The notes under the pieces: generated by a model
What the model was told of the DNA's origin: nothing
The model's input: only the letters and a program-made list of their open reading frames with translations
The model's database searches: none
Virus record (IMG/VR): IMGVR_UViG_3300044825_000127
Coordinates: 1-24,540 of that record
Strand: one strand, 5' to 3'
Source: a virus
Length of the DNA stretch: 24,540 nt
Position numbers and translations under genes: made by a program
Part shown: positions 15,553 through 23,131 of the stretch, in pieces
How the letters are laid out: every line of letters starts with the position of its first letter
Numbering within the stretch: the first letter of the stretch is position 1

Positions 15553-16677
15553 TTACGCGGCATCTCGCCACGGTGAATTGATGGGTGTCCATATGTTGGA
15601 CGGATCTGTGATGTTTGTCCAAGTGGTGGTTACAGGTGCAACGGGTTCCCATTTCAAACCGCCATCGGCTGACATGGATGAAATTTCTGAACCAGCAGCC
15701 CTTGCATACCAAGTAACAGTTGCCAATGCCGTAACGCTTGATTCGGCATTAGCTTGTGCTTGCGGACTTGCATCAACGTTTGCATCAGCCGTTGCACTTG
15801 ATATGGCATTGGCAATAGCTTGTGAACCTGCATCAATTTCAGCGTTTGCCGTAACCGTTGATTCAGACACGGCAAGCGCAATGCCGCCGCGAACCGCAAT
15901 CCCTGTTGCAGACTGTTCACTGGTGCTGGCGGCCTGCGCGGTGCCATCTCTGACAAATTCTCCTGATGCGCTTGCCGTGGTTGTGCTGGTTGCGGTTGCG
16001 GTTCCTGATTGAAGGAATGCACCACTTGCCGTTGCGTTTGTTTCGGATACTGCACTAGCGGTTGCGCTAAACCGTATACCGCCAAGCGCAGTTTGTGTTG
16101 AATCGCTTGCAGCGGCAGCTGTTCCCGAGAACAGAATGCCGCCTGTTGCAGTTGCTTCGCTTGTGCTTGTGGCAAATGCCGATTGACCAGAAACAACTTC
16201 AGCACTTGCGCTAACCGTTGATGTTGATGCGGCAGTTGCCGTGCCATCGGCAACCATTTGCCCGGTTGCTGTTGCACTGGTATCGCTTGATGCTGGCGCA
16301 TCACTTTGGCGTATAGCCGTTCCGCTAGCCGTTTGCGTTGATTCGCTTGCTGCTGCGGCTGCGCCATCTTGAATGATGGTGCCAGTTGCCGTAACCGTTG
16401 AAACTGAATTTGCTTCAGCGGTTGCGCTAATAACGCCAGCACCCGCCGAATATGGCCCTGAACCATAGGCATAGAATCCATAGTTAGCCAATCCGCCTGA
16501 CGTTTTCTCGCCATCTGCGGTTGCGCTAGATACGGCAGTGCTAACGGCCTCGGCTTCAATGGCATCTGGAGCGGAATACTTCCCCAGGCCATAGGCACCA
16601 ACGCCGTAATTATCGACAGGCGCATCGGTTCCCCATTTGCCACTGCCGTAAGCACCATTGCCATAGTTAAGGGCCAT
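15553..16677 (-). CDS. Repeat-rich structural or fibre protein (twelve 20-residue repeats)
   Basis: 374 residues from ATG 16677; the ribosome site is weak. Three parts are visible. Residues 1-80 carry three copies of an NYGxGAYGxGKYS-like motif (4-16, 23-35, 65-77). Residues 86-325 are twelve consecutive repeats of exactly 20 residues with consensus TAxAxSxSxxTATGxIVxDG, almost all Ala/Ser/Thr/Gly with no Lys and very few charged residues. Residues 326-374 form a Trp-rich end (TTTWTNITDPSNIWTPINSP). A regular 20-residue period with alternating small residues fits a stacked beta-solenoid or beta-roll shaft. No family is recognised. Position among fibre genes supports an extended virion appendage. 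Shadow frames across the gene on both strands are a side effect of the repeats. Confidence 0.8.
   Translation of the reverse strand: MALNYGNGAYGSGKWGTDAPVDNYGVGAYGLGKYSAPDAIEAEAVSTAVSSATADGEKTSGGLANYGFYAYGSGPYSAGAGVISATAEANSVSTVTATGTIIQDGAAAAASESTQTASGTAIRQSDAPASSDTSATATGQMVADGTATAASTSTVSASAEVVSGQSAFATSTSEATATGGILFSGTAAAASDSTQTALGGIRFSATASAVSETNATASGAFLQSGTATATSTTTASASGEFVRDGTAQAASTSEQSATGIAVRGGIALAVSESTVTANAEIDAGSQAIANAISSATADANVDASPQAQANAESSVTALATVTWYARAAGSEISSMSADGGLKWEPVAPVTTTWTNITDPSNIWTPINSPWRDAA
15703..16422 (-). repeat. Tandem coding repeat, 12 units of 60 bp
   Basis: Twelve in-frame units of 60 bp encode residues 86-325 of the 374-aa protein. All units keep the exact length with no insertion. 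The protein pattern is conserved (small residue at 2 and 4, Ser near 6, Ala at 12, Gly at 14, hydrophobics at 16-17, Gly at 20), while bases differ from unit to unit. The array is therefore old or under selection, not a fresh duplication. Units 10-12 diverge most. A degraded extra unit lies upstream in the protein at about residues 43-62. Confidence 0.9.
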
Positions 16678-16681
16678 TCAC

Positions 16682-17077
16682 TTACGCCAAAGTGACTGAC
16701 AGATTCCCAGTTGCAAAACGGAATACATCACCACTTCCAACTGCTTTGCTTGCCGTTAGATCGGCCCATGACAGCATATTGCCTGATGTGCTTGCGTCGA
16801 AAATGGCAGCCGCCACAACCGTACCCCATGAACCGGATGCCGTTGGAAATTCAACGTTAGCCGAATTGGATGCTGTTGTTGGCGATGTACCTGTCACACT
16901 GAACGTTGCCGCGGTGCGTGCGTAGCTGTTGCCCGATACTTCCGTACCGCCGCCAGCATCCGTAGGTGCAACGGTAAATAGTCCAACGTAAAGCGAAGAT
17001 GGCGACGTGTAAGACGTGTTGGTAAACACATGCTTCATCACTTTATCTTCAAGATAATCTGAAAATGAACCTGCCAT
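16682..17077 (-). CDS. Small phage structural protein
   Basis: 131 residues from ATG 17077 with a strong AAGGAGC upstream. The N-terminus (GSFSDYLEDKVMKHVFTNTSY) followed by SSLYVGLFTVAPTDAGGGTEV is a well-known phage pattern: a helix with SxYLExxxxxHxF, then a strand with VGLFT and a Gly-rich loop. The rest is beta-rich (VEFPTASGSWGTVVAAAIFD, then GDVFRFATGNLSVTL). Homologous proteins are usually annotated as tail or structural proteins of unknown detail. It lies between the adaptor and the repeat protein, consistent with a tail or fibre-base component. Confidence 0.75.
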   Translation of the reverse strand: MAGSFSDYLEDKVMKHVFTNTSYTSPSSLYVGLFTVAPTDAGGGTEVSGNSYARTAATFSVTGTSPTTASNSANVEFPTASGSWGTVVAAAIFDASTSGNMLSWADLTASKAVGSGDVFRFATGNLSVTLA

Positions 17078-17078
17078 G

Positions 17079-17699
17079 TTAGTAGCTCCTTGCTCTCATG
17101 CGCGGCGTGGTGCCGCTAAAGTTTGACCTTTGCTCTTCAAGCATTAGATCGTTAAAGGCTTCCTTATATAAGGTGCCCCAGGTAGTGATGCGGTCATCAT
17201 CGCGCAAGTAAGGTGCGCTCTGAACCAATGCGCCATATAGGTACATGGCTGGCGATTTCGTAAGCAACCAGTTGCTTGTGTTGCTATCTGAAAGCGCCGG
17301 AATCTTTTTGTAGTACGACATCTCAACCGTGTATTCGCCACCAGGCGTTGGGATCACTTCAAACGTTTGACCGACAATCGAGTAATACTTTGGTTCGTTG
17401 GCGGCTGCAAAGTAAGTGGATCGCAAATCGTCGGCTTGCTCGTTGCTCACAAATGACAGCTTCATAGGCGTTGCTGTGTTCAACTGAATGTTGATCATTT
17501 GCAGGAAATCGGCTGGCAATTCCGTGTACTGCGTATCAAGTGATGCGGTTGCGCGCTGCACCATATCGCGTGTGCGGATCGTGCGGTTAAACGTTGCTTC
17601 CGCCAAAACAATAAACGATGGAATGACGGACGTTAAGTCATCGCGGTTGATCCAATCCGCAATGCTTGATTTGAGTCCGCTGAATGTGTCGAGTGCCAT
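17079..17699 (-). CDS. Head-tail adaptor protein
   Basis: 206 residues from ATG 17699, which overlaps the glycosyltransferase stop as TGATG and has AAGGTGG upstream; the TTG one codon earlier is not needed. The N-terminal helix (TFSGLKSSIADWINRDDLT) and SFIVLAEATFNRTIRTRDM (about 27-46) are the typical opening of short-tailed phage adaptors (T7 gp11 / SU10 adaptor-like). Downstream lies ELPADFLQMINIQ, then a beta region with EVIPTPGGEYTVEMSYYKKIP and a final helix (TWGTLYKEAFNDLMLEEQ). It would form a ring below the portal and connect to the tail. Family length is usually about 190-220. Confidence 0.82.
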   Translation of the reverse strand: MALDTFSGLKSSIADWINRDDLTSVIPSFIVLAEATFNRTIRTRDMVQRATASLDTQYTELPADFLQMINIQLNTATPMKLSFVSNEQADDLRSTYFAAANEPKYYSIVGQTFEVIPTPGGEYTVEMSYYKKIPALSDSNTSNWLLTKSPAMYLYGALVQSAPYLRDDDRITTWGTLYKEAFNDLMLEEQRSNFSGTTPRMRARSY

Positions 17700-18400
17700 C
17701 AAGCCACCTTTTGAGTTTCGACCGGAGCGCCAGCTGCTTTTCTGCGCTCATCTTCCATCGGTCGGAGTGCCCAAGTATGCTCGTGCTTATACTCGAAGGT
17801 TCCTATATGTCCAATTTGCTTGGACAGGTCATGATCAATATACAACGGAATGCCGTTATCCCGCAACAACTTGCAGAAATACACATCCTCGCCCATGTAA
17901 CCCTTGGCCTGTACATCCCATGGCGTTGCAAACCATGGCATATCAATCACTTTGAAAACGTTGATGTCCACCAGCATCACGCCAGTGCCAACCATGTCAA
18001 CTTGCTCCAAACCTGTATCTTCGGGCATCGAGTAACGTAATACTTTTCTTCCTGTTGCTTTATCGTAGTTGCCAGCCGTGGGGCCGGTTGGCATTCTGCG
18101 CCTGGCGCAGTTTGCCGCCACAACGCATTCGCCATGGGCCAGTAGGCGCGCAATAGTGTCAGCCGGAAAGCGCATGTCGCTATCAAGGAATAGCAGATAG
18201 TCTGCATTCGCGTGTATGGCGTTCATGACTAATTCGGTGCGCTGCGAGCAAAGCAATGTGCCTTGACTCATCAGCAAATTCACAATGTCACCCGTGTTGC
18301 CAATGTGGTGGCTAACAGCATTCACCAAGTCAAAGGTAAACATCGTATGCACTTCATCGCGTGCCGGCACGCAAACAGAAATAATCCGTTTATCAGTCAT
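17699..18400 (-). CDS. GT-A glycosyltransferase encoded in the head module
   Basis: 233 residues from ATG 18400, overlapping the preceding stop as TAATG, with GGGAGGG 4-5 bases upstream. The fold signs are clear: first strand RIISVCVPARDEVH, helix 2 (SQRTELVMNAIHANADYLLF), and a DSD metal-binding motif at 73-75 (FLDSDMRFP). A mid segment VDMVGTGVMLVDINVF and a GEDVYFCKLLRDNGIP motif (170-185) hold the usual acceptor-side acid, and His198 may complete metal binding (GHIG). It would transfer a sugar from a nucleotide donor in the cytoplasm. Lying between capsid and adaptor genes, it could glycosylate a virion protein; the acceptor is unknown. Confidence 0.8.
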   Translation of the reverse strand: MTDKRIISVCVPARDEVHTMFTFDLVNAVSHHIGNTGDIVNLLMSQGTLLCSQRTELVMNAIHANADYLLFLDSDMRFPADTIARLLAHGECVVAANCARRRMPTGPTAGNYDKATGRKVLRYSMPEDTGLEQVDMVGTGVMLVDINVFKVIDMPWFATPWDVQAKGYMGEDVYFCKLLRDNGIPLYIDHDLSKQIGHIGTFEYKHEHTWALRPMEDERRKAAGAPVETQKVA

Positions 18401-18720
18401 TAAACCCTCCCAGGTCTTGTGCGAAAGTGTCGGTTATCTGGATCATTAAGCCAGCGCTTAAAGTCCGTTTGATTGCGCGTGATGCCTTTACCTACCAATT
18501 CCATAAATAAATTCATGGGAATAGAAGCGACCTTCACGCCATGACCATCACCTGACCATCTTGCACGTTCATCGACCTGGTTGAATTCAGTCTTATTGGT
18601 TTCAACAATGGGTTGGACGTTTTGGATTGTCTCGATGACAGCCGTATCGGTATCCTCATCAAAATGCCAGATTCGGGTGATACCTAGAAGCTCGTCTTGT
18701 TCAAAGATCCGTTTTTCCAT
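18400..18720 (-). CDS. Protein of unknown function after the capsid terminator
   Basis: 106 residues from ATG 18720. A longer frame starts at a TTG at 18759, but those 13 codons would span the terminator hairpin, so ATG is preferred even though no clear Shine-Dalgarno precedes it. The N-terminus (MEKRIFEQDELLGITRIWHFDEDTDTAVIETI) looks beta-stranded. The rest has SxPMNLFMELVGKGI and a C-terminal helix (FKRWLNDPDNRHFRTRPGRV). No domain recognised. The C-terminal segment with a Trp-Leu-Asn-Asp-Pro motif is typical of a small phage protein seen near head genes. Confidence 0.7.
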   Translation of the reverse strand: MEKRIFEQDELLGITRIWHFDEDTDTAVIETIQNVQPIVETNKTEFNQVDERARWSGDGHGVKVASIPMNLFMELVGKGITRNQTDFKRWLNDPDNRHFRTRPGRV

Positions 18721-18722
18721 GT

Positions 18723-18746
18723 AAAAAAGGGCGGGTTTCCCCGCCC
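18723..18746 (-). terminator. Intrinsic terminator after the capsid gene
   Basis: On the minus strand a perfect 7-bp GC stem (GGGCGGG with CCCGCCC) closes a GAAA tetraloop and is followed by TTTTTT. It lies 15 bases after the capsid stop and immediately before ATG 18720. It should cap or stabilise the abundant capsid transcript while allowing partial read-through into the tail genes, a common phage arrangement. Confidence 0.9.
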
Positions 18747-18761
18747 CTTCCTGAGTCAAGA

Positions 18762-19724
18762 TTACGACGTGAGCAGGTCAGCGGCAATGCCGTGTGCCTT
18801 CTCGTTGTATACGGCAAGGCCGTATTCCGCCAAAAGTAAGCGCTTCTCAGCGTCACCCGTGGTTGCAAGTTCAACTTGCTGGAATGGGCGCAGGAAGTGA
18901 ACGCCAGCGTAGTCAGGCGAAAGAACAAACGCATCGCGCTCGCGCTGGAACCTGTTTGGAACAATGTTCACTTGGCCGAAATCACCAACGTAAACATCAG
19001 CTGCGCCAATGATCTGTGCCTGTTTGCCTGCTGGCACGTCACGATAGCGCGTTGCAATGCCGTTGAAACCGCTAACGGTTTGCTTGTTAACTGGGCCAGT
19101 CATCACAATCGAAGGCTCGCCGCCACTTGTCCACACTTGCTGAAGAACGCTCTTAAGGATCGTCTCAGTGAACGTGCGCACGGTACCGTCTGAACGCGTT
19201 GCGGTTGGCAGTGTGGTGTACGAAGGATTGCCGCCACCCGAACCAACGGATGTGTTGGTTTTGATGAACGCTAACAACGATCCGGTTTTCTGTGCCGTTG
19301 TCGAGTCACCAGCGGTTGCGCCTTGGTTGGCAAGCAGGATGGTTTCCATATCGCGCTTGAGTTCAGCGGCCTTTTTCGCCAATTGATAAGCAAGCTCGGA
19401 CTTGCGACCTGCTTTGTTAACCGCTTCCATGGTGCCGGAAATCACAACAGTCTTGCGGCTGATCTGTGTGTAATTGCCTAGCTGAACGGTTGGCGTTACG
19501 GCTTCATAGGTGGTTAGATCGTCACCTTGCAGTGCAGCATTGCTGGTTGTTGCATCAGAAAGTGCGTCGGTCTGCCACTGGAACAGGGTATTGGCAGCGG
19601 TGCCGCGGCCAATGTTGTTCATGAAAGGCGTGGTTTCTGGGGAAATGTTGTAAATCTGATTGGACAGATCCTCACGGATACCCTTTGCAGAGTAGGTGAG
19701 GAAGGTATTACTGGCGATAGTCAT
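18762..19724 (-). CDS. Major capsid protein (SU10/DUF5309 type)
   Basis: 320 residues from ATG 19724 with AAGGAAC upstream. The opening (IREDLSNQIYNISPETTPFMN, then TLFQWQTDAL) and the segment YTQISRKTVVISGTMEAVNKAGRKSELAYQL (about 83-113) match the HK97-fold SU10-type capsid family. A helix with KKAAELKRDMETILL follows, then a Gly/Ser/Thr-rich loop, and a C-terminal GDFGQVNIVPNRFQ / FLRPFQQVELATTGDAEKRLLLAEYGL block typical of this family's A-domain. It forms the head shell around the scaffold encoded just upstream. The gene is followed by a strong terminator. The N-terminus shows no long delta domain, consistent with a separate scaffold. Confidence 0.93.
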   Translation of the reverse strand: MTIASNTFLTYSAKGIREDLSNQIYNISPETTPFMNNIGRGTAANTLFQWQTDALSDATTSNAALQGDDLTTYEAVTPTVQLGNYTQISRKTVVISGTMEAVNKAGRKSELAYQLAKKAAELKRDMETILLANQGATAGDSTTAQKTGSLLAFIKTNTSVGSGGGNPSYTTLPTATRSDGTVRTFTETILKSVLQQVWTSGGEPSIVMTGPVNKQTVSGFNGIATRYRDVPAGKQAQIIGAADVYVGDFGQVNIVPNRFQRERDAFVLSPDYAGVHFLRPFQQVELATTGDAEKRLLLAEYGLAVYNEKAHGIAADLLTS

Positions 19725-19733
19725 GATTGTTCC

Positions 19734-20735
19734 TTAAAGAAATTGCTCAAAAAGTTTGGCGGCGTCTTTAACGCTACCCGTTTTTGCAAGGCGCTGTCTG
19801 GCGCGTGTTATCTCGTTCACTTGAACCTTTGCGGCTTGTGGATTACCTGGTGCAACAGTTTTTGCTTTTGGCGCAACAACATTGGGTTTGATGCTTTGTT
19901 GCTTGGACATGATTTGATCAAACATCATGGCCTTGCGCAGCACCTTCACAACACGATGATCAACGACACCCTTCAGATCATCAGGCGTGAATCCCTCTTT
20001 AACGCCAAACTCAATCAACGCGGACTTTTCAGCCTTAGCCGTTTTTTCATCTCGCCACTCCGGGATGGCAGAGACAAGCAAACTAGCCTCTTCCTTCAAC
20101 CTGGCTTGCATTGCGCGTTGCACTTCCTGCTGCTGTAGCGTGTTTAATCGTTGGAGTTCAGCCTGTGATGCCGCTAATTTCTCCGAACGCTGACGCGCTA
20201 ACTCGGTTTGCCGCACCCACTCAATAGGATCTTCACGGTAAAGACGCTCCATATCAACGGGTGATTCCTGTTGCTGTTGCAATTGTTGTTGCAAAGCAGT
20301 CAACAGTTGTGAATAAGTGGCACGCTCTTCACGAACCGCATTCAACTCGGCTTCAGCTGCTTTGCGCTGTTCTGCCAAGGCTTGCGTCTTTCGTGTGTAG
20401 TCTGCCGTGCGCTGGTAGCCCTTTAACAACTCGTCGAGCGGAACCGCCTCTTCCTTACCGTCAATTTTGACGGTGAAAGTGGGTGGCTCGTCTGGTTGCT
20501 TGCTTTCCTCGCTTTCATCAGACTCGCTGGACGCTTCAACTTCTTCGGGCACTTCGCCTTGCTGACCCGCTTCTGCTTCAACGTCCCCTGACGCCTCAAC
20601 CTCATCGGTTTCGGCTTGCGCCTTCTCTGGTGCCTGTTCTCCGCTTTCCTCGGCAAGCAACGCTTCAAAGGCTTGTGCGGCTTCCCGCACACTCATGGCG
20701 GCATTATCCGCCAAAACTACATTCTCGTCACTCAT
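19734..20735 (-). CDS. Scaffolding protein
   Basis: 333 residues from ATG 20735 with AAGAGGAA upstream; it ends 9 bases before the capsid start. Residues about 30-85 are very acidic (Glu/Asp/Ser-rich). A short FTVKIDGKEEAVPLDELLKGYQRTADYTRK block (87-116) is the common signature of phage scaffolds. A long Gln/Glu/Ala coiled coil follows (about 117-220), and the C-terminus is basic (LKGVVDHRVVKVLRKAM, then ARQRLAKTGSVKDAAKLFEQF), the usual capsid-binding end. It guides procapsid assembly and is lost or degraded before maturation. No protease motif is visible. Confidence 0.9.
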   Translation of the reverse strand: MSDENVVLADNAAMSVREAAQAFEALLAEESGEQAPEKAQAETDEVEASGDVEAEAGQQGEVPEEVEASSESDESEESKQPDEPPTFTVKIDGKEEAVPLDELLKGYQRTADYTRKTQALAEQRKAAEAELNAVREERATYSQLLTALQQQLQQQQESPVDMERLYREDPIEWVRQTELARQRSEKLAASQAELQRLNTLQQQEVQRAMQARLKEEASLLVSAIPEWRDEKTAKAEKSALIEFGVKEGFTPDDLKGVVDHRVVKVLRKAMMFDQIMSKQQSIKPNVVAPKAKTVAPGNPQAAKVQVNEITRARQRLAKTGSVKDAAKLFEQFL

Positions 20736-20744
20736 TGTTTCCTC

Positions 20745-21005
20745 TTAGATTTCGGCGCGCTTGCGCATACGATCAATCGTCATGCGCGTGAGCGTGCCAT
20801 CGCTGATTGCACTTGACAGATATTGTTGCACTCTGTCAAGTGCTTTGAATTCAAAATGGATGCGTTCGCGTGCTTCAGTGGTTTCCGCCATAGCCCAATC
20901 ATCAAGCAATTGCTGGCGGATACCCATCCACGCATCCTTGTACAGATTACTTTCTAATATGCGTTGCGCTTCGTGAGCGCGCTTAATCTTTTCTTCGGCT
21001 GTCAT
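20745..21005 (-). CDS. Small helical protein between portal and scaffold
   Basis: 86 residues from ATG 21005, overlapping the portal stop as ATGA. It is all helical: EKIKRAHEAQRILESNLYKDAW, then LLDDWAMAETTEARERIHFEFKALDRVQQYL and a basic tail. The pattern, Arg/Glu-rich with conserved Trp26, is common for small proteins encoded between portal and scaffold in short-tailed phages; the function is usually unassigned. A role in head assembly or packaging is inferred from position only. Confidence 0.7.
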   Translation of the reverse strand: MTAEEKIKRAHEAQRILESNLYKDAWMGIRQQLLDDWAMAETTEARERIHFEFKALDRVQQYLSSAISDGTLTRMTIDRMRKRAEI

Positions 21006-23128
21006 TGCATCGGCTGCACGGCTTGCGCGATTGCATCAAGTTGCATGCGCTCACGATCCATATTCACTTTGGCGTCAATCTCTGCCTGCGCTTGAGCAAG
21101 GCTTACGCCATACTTGAGTTCCATTTCCTGGCGTCTTAGCACACCGTCTTGCGCAATGCGATCACGTTCACGATCATCGGCACGGATCATCTTTTCGCGC
21201 TCGAGGGCAAGTTCAGCGGCTTTCTTTTCAATGTCAGCCTGGATGGCTTGAACTTGCACCGCGGTAAGTGCCTCGGATGGATCGGGGCGCGGTTGTGGTT
21301 GCGGTGGACTGTAATCCATAGGCAACTGATTGATAAATTGCGTCGTGTCCTTGTATCCCGCCAACTCGATAATCTTGGTAAGCGTTCCTGCGTACTGACC
21401 AACCGTAACCAACGGATTGTTTGGCCCAAGACTTTGCAGGATTTGCTCTTGCTTGGCTGCAATGGCTTGCAAGAATTGCAAACGCTCATCGCTATTGCCC
21501 GTTCCAAGCCCAACGTTAACGCTCACATCCATCATGGCGTCCCATCCGCGCGGATCAACCTCAATCCACTGGTTGCGCAAACGGACAACACGAGGCTTAT
21601 CTTGGTTTTGCGTGATCAGGCGCAGCAATCCCTTAAATAACCGCTTCATGCCGATTTCGGCAAAGATACGAGCAATCAGTTCAATGTGTTGCTGCGCGGC
21701 TTGCACGGTGGCTTGAACCGCCAAGCGCGTTGTCGATTGCAAGGCATCAGCGTTAAGGCCCATGGACGCTTTAGACATGCCAGTGCGCGCTTCTTTCACC
21801 TGATCCATGTACTCGATCATGGAAAACGCTTGCTGACCAACAAATGGCGTTGAAAATGGCTGCACCATGCCTGGTGCGCGCATCCTAATGATTGCGCCGT
21901 TCTCATTGTTCAGCACGTCATCCATGTTCACTTGACCTTCCACAACCGCGGTGCGCGGGTGAATGGATTGCGCCAAGGAATCAAGCATATTGCGAAGAAT
22001 CACGGACTTGATGCGCTGAATGTCCATCGTCACATCAGCTGTTGACATACCAAAAAAGGTATGCGGTTCAGGATCGGGCACAAAGTAAGTGAACGGAATA
22101 TCGTCAGCGGGTTCGTTCGCCACAATCTTATAAGACGGGCCCATAGTGCAAATCTTGCGCAACTCGGCAAGTCCATCACCATCCATATCCATGCGGATAT
22201 AGGCTTCCAGGTACAGAATTCTGCGCTGCGAGGGATTGTTGTCGCTTTCGCCAAACATCATTTGCGCGGGATTGCGGGCAATGCGCTCAATGTTTGTGTC
22301 TAGCTCATCTTCACCCGTATTGGCTTCAACTTCTTCTTGGTCATAGCCCATGGCGACCAGCTCGCTGACCGTTGCCAACTTGCGATGCGCCACAATATCA
22401 GCGTCATCAAACGTGCGGGCGCGTCTGTCAATAATAAATTCTTCAGGCGCAAGCGATTCAACGCGAAACTTCTTGTGCGTAATGCGGCGGCTTACTTTGA
22501 CTTCGTGAACCAACACGGTTGGCGTGAGTTGCTGGCCGGTGATCGGATCAATGATCGGTGGTGGCGCGTTGGGATCTGGCTCGCTTTGCAGATCAACCAT
22601 TTCAACGCCATCCTGACTAAGCAGCAACGTTAGCTGCGCGTCATCCATGCCGGAATATGACTCGTTTTTGATCTCGGTGCGCTCGTCGACCCACCACTTG
22701 ATCACACCTGTTTTACGCACCAAAGCGTCTTTGAATGCCGAGTGAAGCGTAACGAAGAAATTGTTATCCTCGTTTAAGATGTATTTCACATAATCCGTGG
22801 CTTGCTCTGCCATCGGCACATCTTCTTTTGAGCGTGGAATGTACTGAACAACATTCTCGCTACTGAAAAATATGCGCATCAGGCTTGGCAAAATAGCCTG
22901 CACGGTATCGCGCACATCCATCGAAACAACCTGGCTGCGCCCTTCTTCTTCATCGCCAAAAGGATCGCCAAAGTAATACTCGGTGGCTTTGGCGCGTAAG
23001 TTGCCAATCTCTAAATCAATAAAGTTAACGGCATCCGTAAGTTCAGCGGCAACGATTGCCTGAACTTCAGTATCGTCCATGGCTTGCCCAGACTTCGCGC
23101 CGGTTTCGAGTTCCGTTTCAATGTCCAT
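21002..23128 (-). CDS. Portal protein
   Basis: 708 residues from ATG 23128. The N-terminal third shows the portal core pattern: IDLEIGNLRAKATEYYFGDPFGDEEEGRSQVVSxDVRDTVQAILPSLMRIFFSS, then TDYVKYILNEDNNFF and VRKTGVIKWWVDE. Mid-protein elements include FVPDPEPHTFFGMSTADVTMDIQRIKSVILRNMLDSLAQ, which resembles the stem and crown joint of short-tailed phage portals. The last 100 residues are a charged helix (EKKAAELALEREKMIRADDRERDRIAQDG), consistent with a barrel or tail-side coiled coil. Twelve copies would form the DNA entry ring and contact terminase, scaffold and adaptor. At 708 residues it is in the range of P22-like and SU10-like portals. Confidence 0.93.
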   Translation of the reverse strand: MDIETELETGAKSGQAMDDTEVQAIVAAELTDAVNFIDLEIGNLRAKATEYYFGDPFGDEEEGRSQVVSMDVRDTVQAILPSLMRIFFSSENVVQYIPRSKEDVPMAEQATDYVKYILNEDNNFFVTLHSAFKDALVRKTGVIKWWVDERTEIKNESYSGMDDAQLTLLLSQDGVEMVDLQSEPDPNAPPPIIDPITGQQLTPTVLVHEVKVSRRITHKKFRVESLAPEEFIIDRRARTFDDADIVAHRKLATVSELVAMGYDQEEVEANTGEDELDTNIERIARNPAQMMFGESDNNPSQRRILYLEAYIRMDMDGDGLAELRKICTMGPSYKIVANEPADDIPFTYFVPDPEPHTFFGMSTADVTMDIQRIKSVILRNMLDSLAQSIHPRTAVVEGQVNMDDVLNNENGAIIRMRAPGMVQPFSTPFVGQQAFSMIEYMDQVKEARTGMSKASMGLNADALQSTTRLAVQATVQAAQQHIELIARIFAEIGMKRLFKGLLRLITQNQDKPRVVRLRNQWIEVDPRGWDAMMDVSVNVGLGTGNSDERLQFLQAIAAKQEQILQSLGPNNPLVTVGQYAGTLTKIIELAGYKDTTQFINQLPMDYSPPQPQPRPDPSEALTAVQVQAIQADIEKKAAELALEREKMIRADDRERDRIAQDGVLRRQEMELKYGVSLAQAQAEIDAKVNMDRERMQLDAIAQAVQPMQ

Positions 23129-23131
23129 AGC

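Noticed and set aside
15654-16664. Long (336-codon) alternative frame on the minus strand inside the repeat protein gene
   Set aside because: It follows from the 60-bp repeats keeping a second frame free of stops; its Gln/Leu/Pro-rich sequence has no domain-like pattern, and the other frame has the clear repeat and flanking motifs.
18721-18759. TTG start giving 13 extra residues on the 106-aa protein
   Set aside because: Those codons are the terminator hairpin itself; ATG 18720 is the more economical start.
19527-20138. 203-codon frame on the plus strand across the capsid-scaffold junction
   Set aside because: It spans two well-supported genes in antisense, is Cys/His-rich without a pattern and has no coupling to any plus-strand neighbour.
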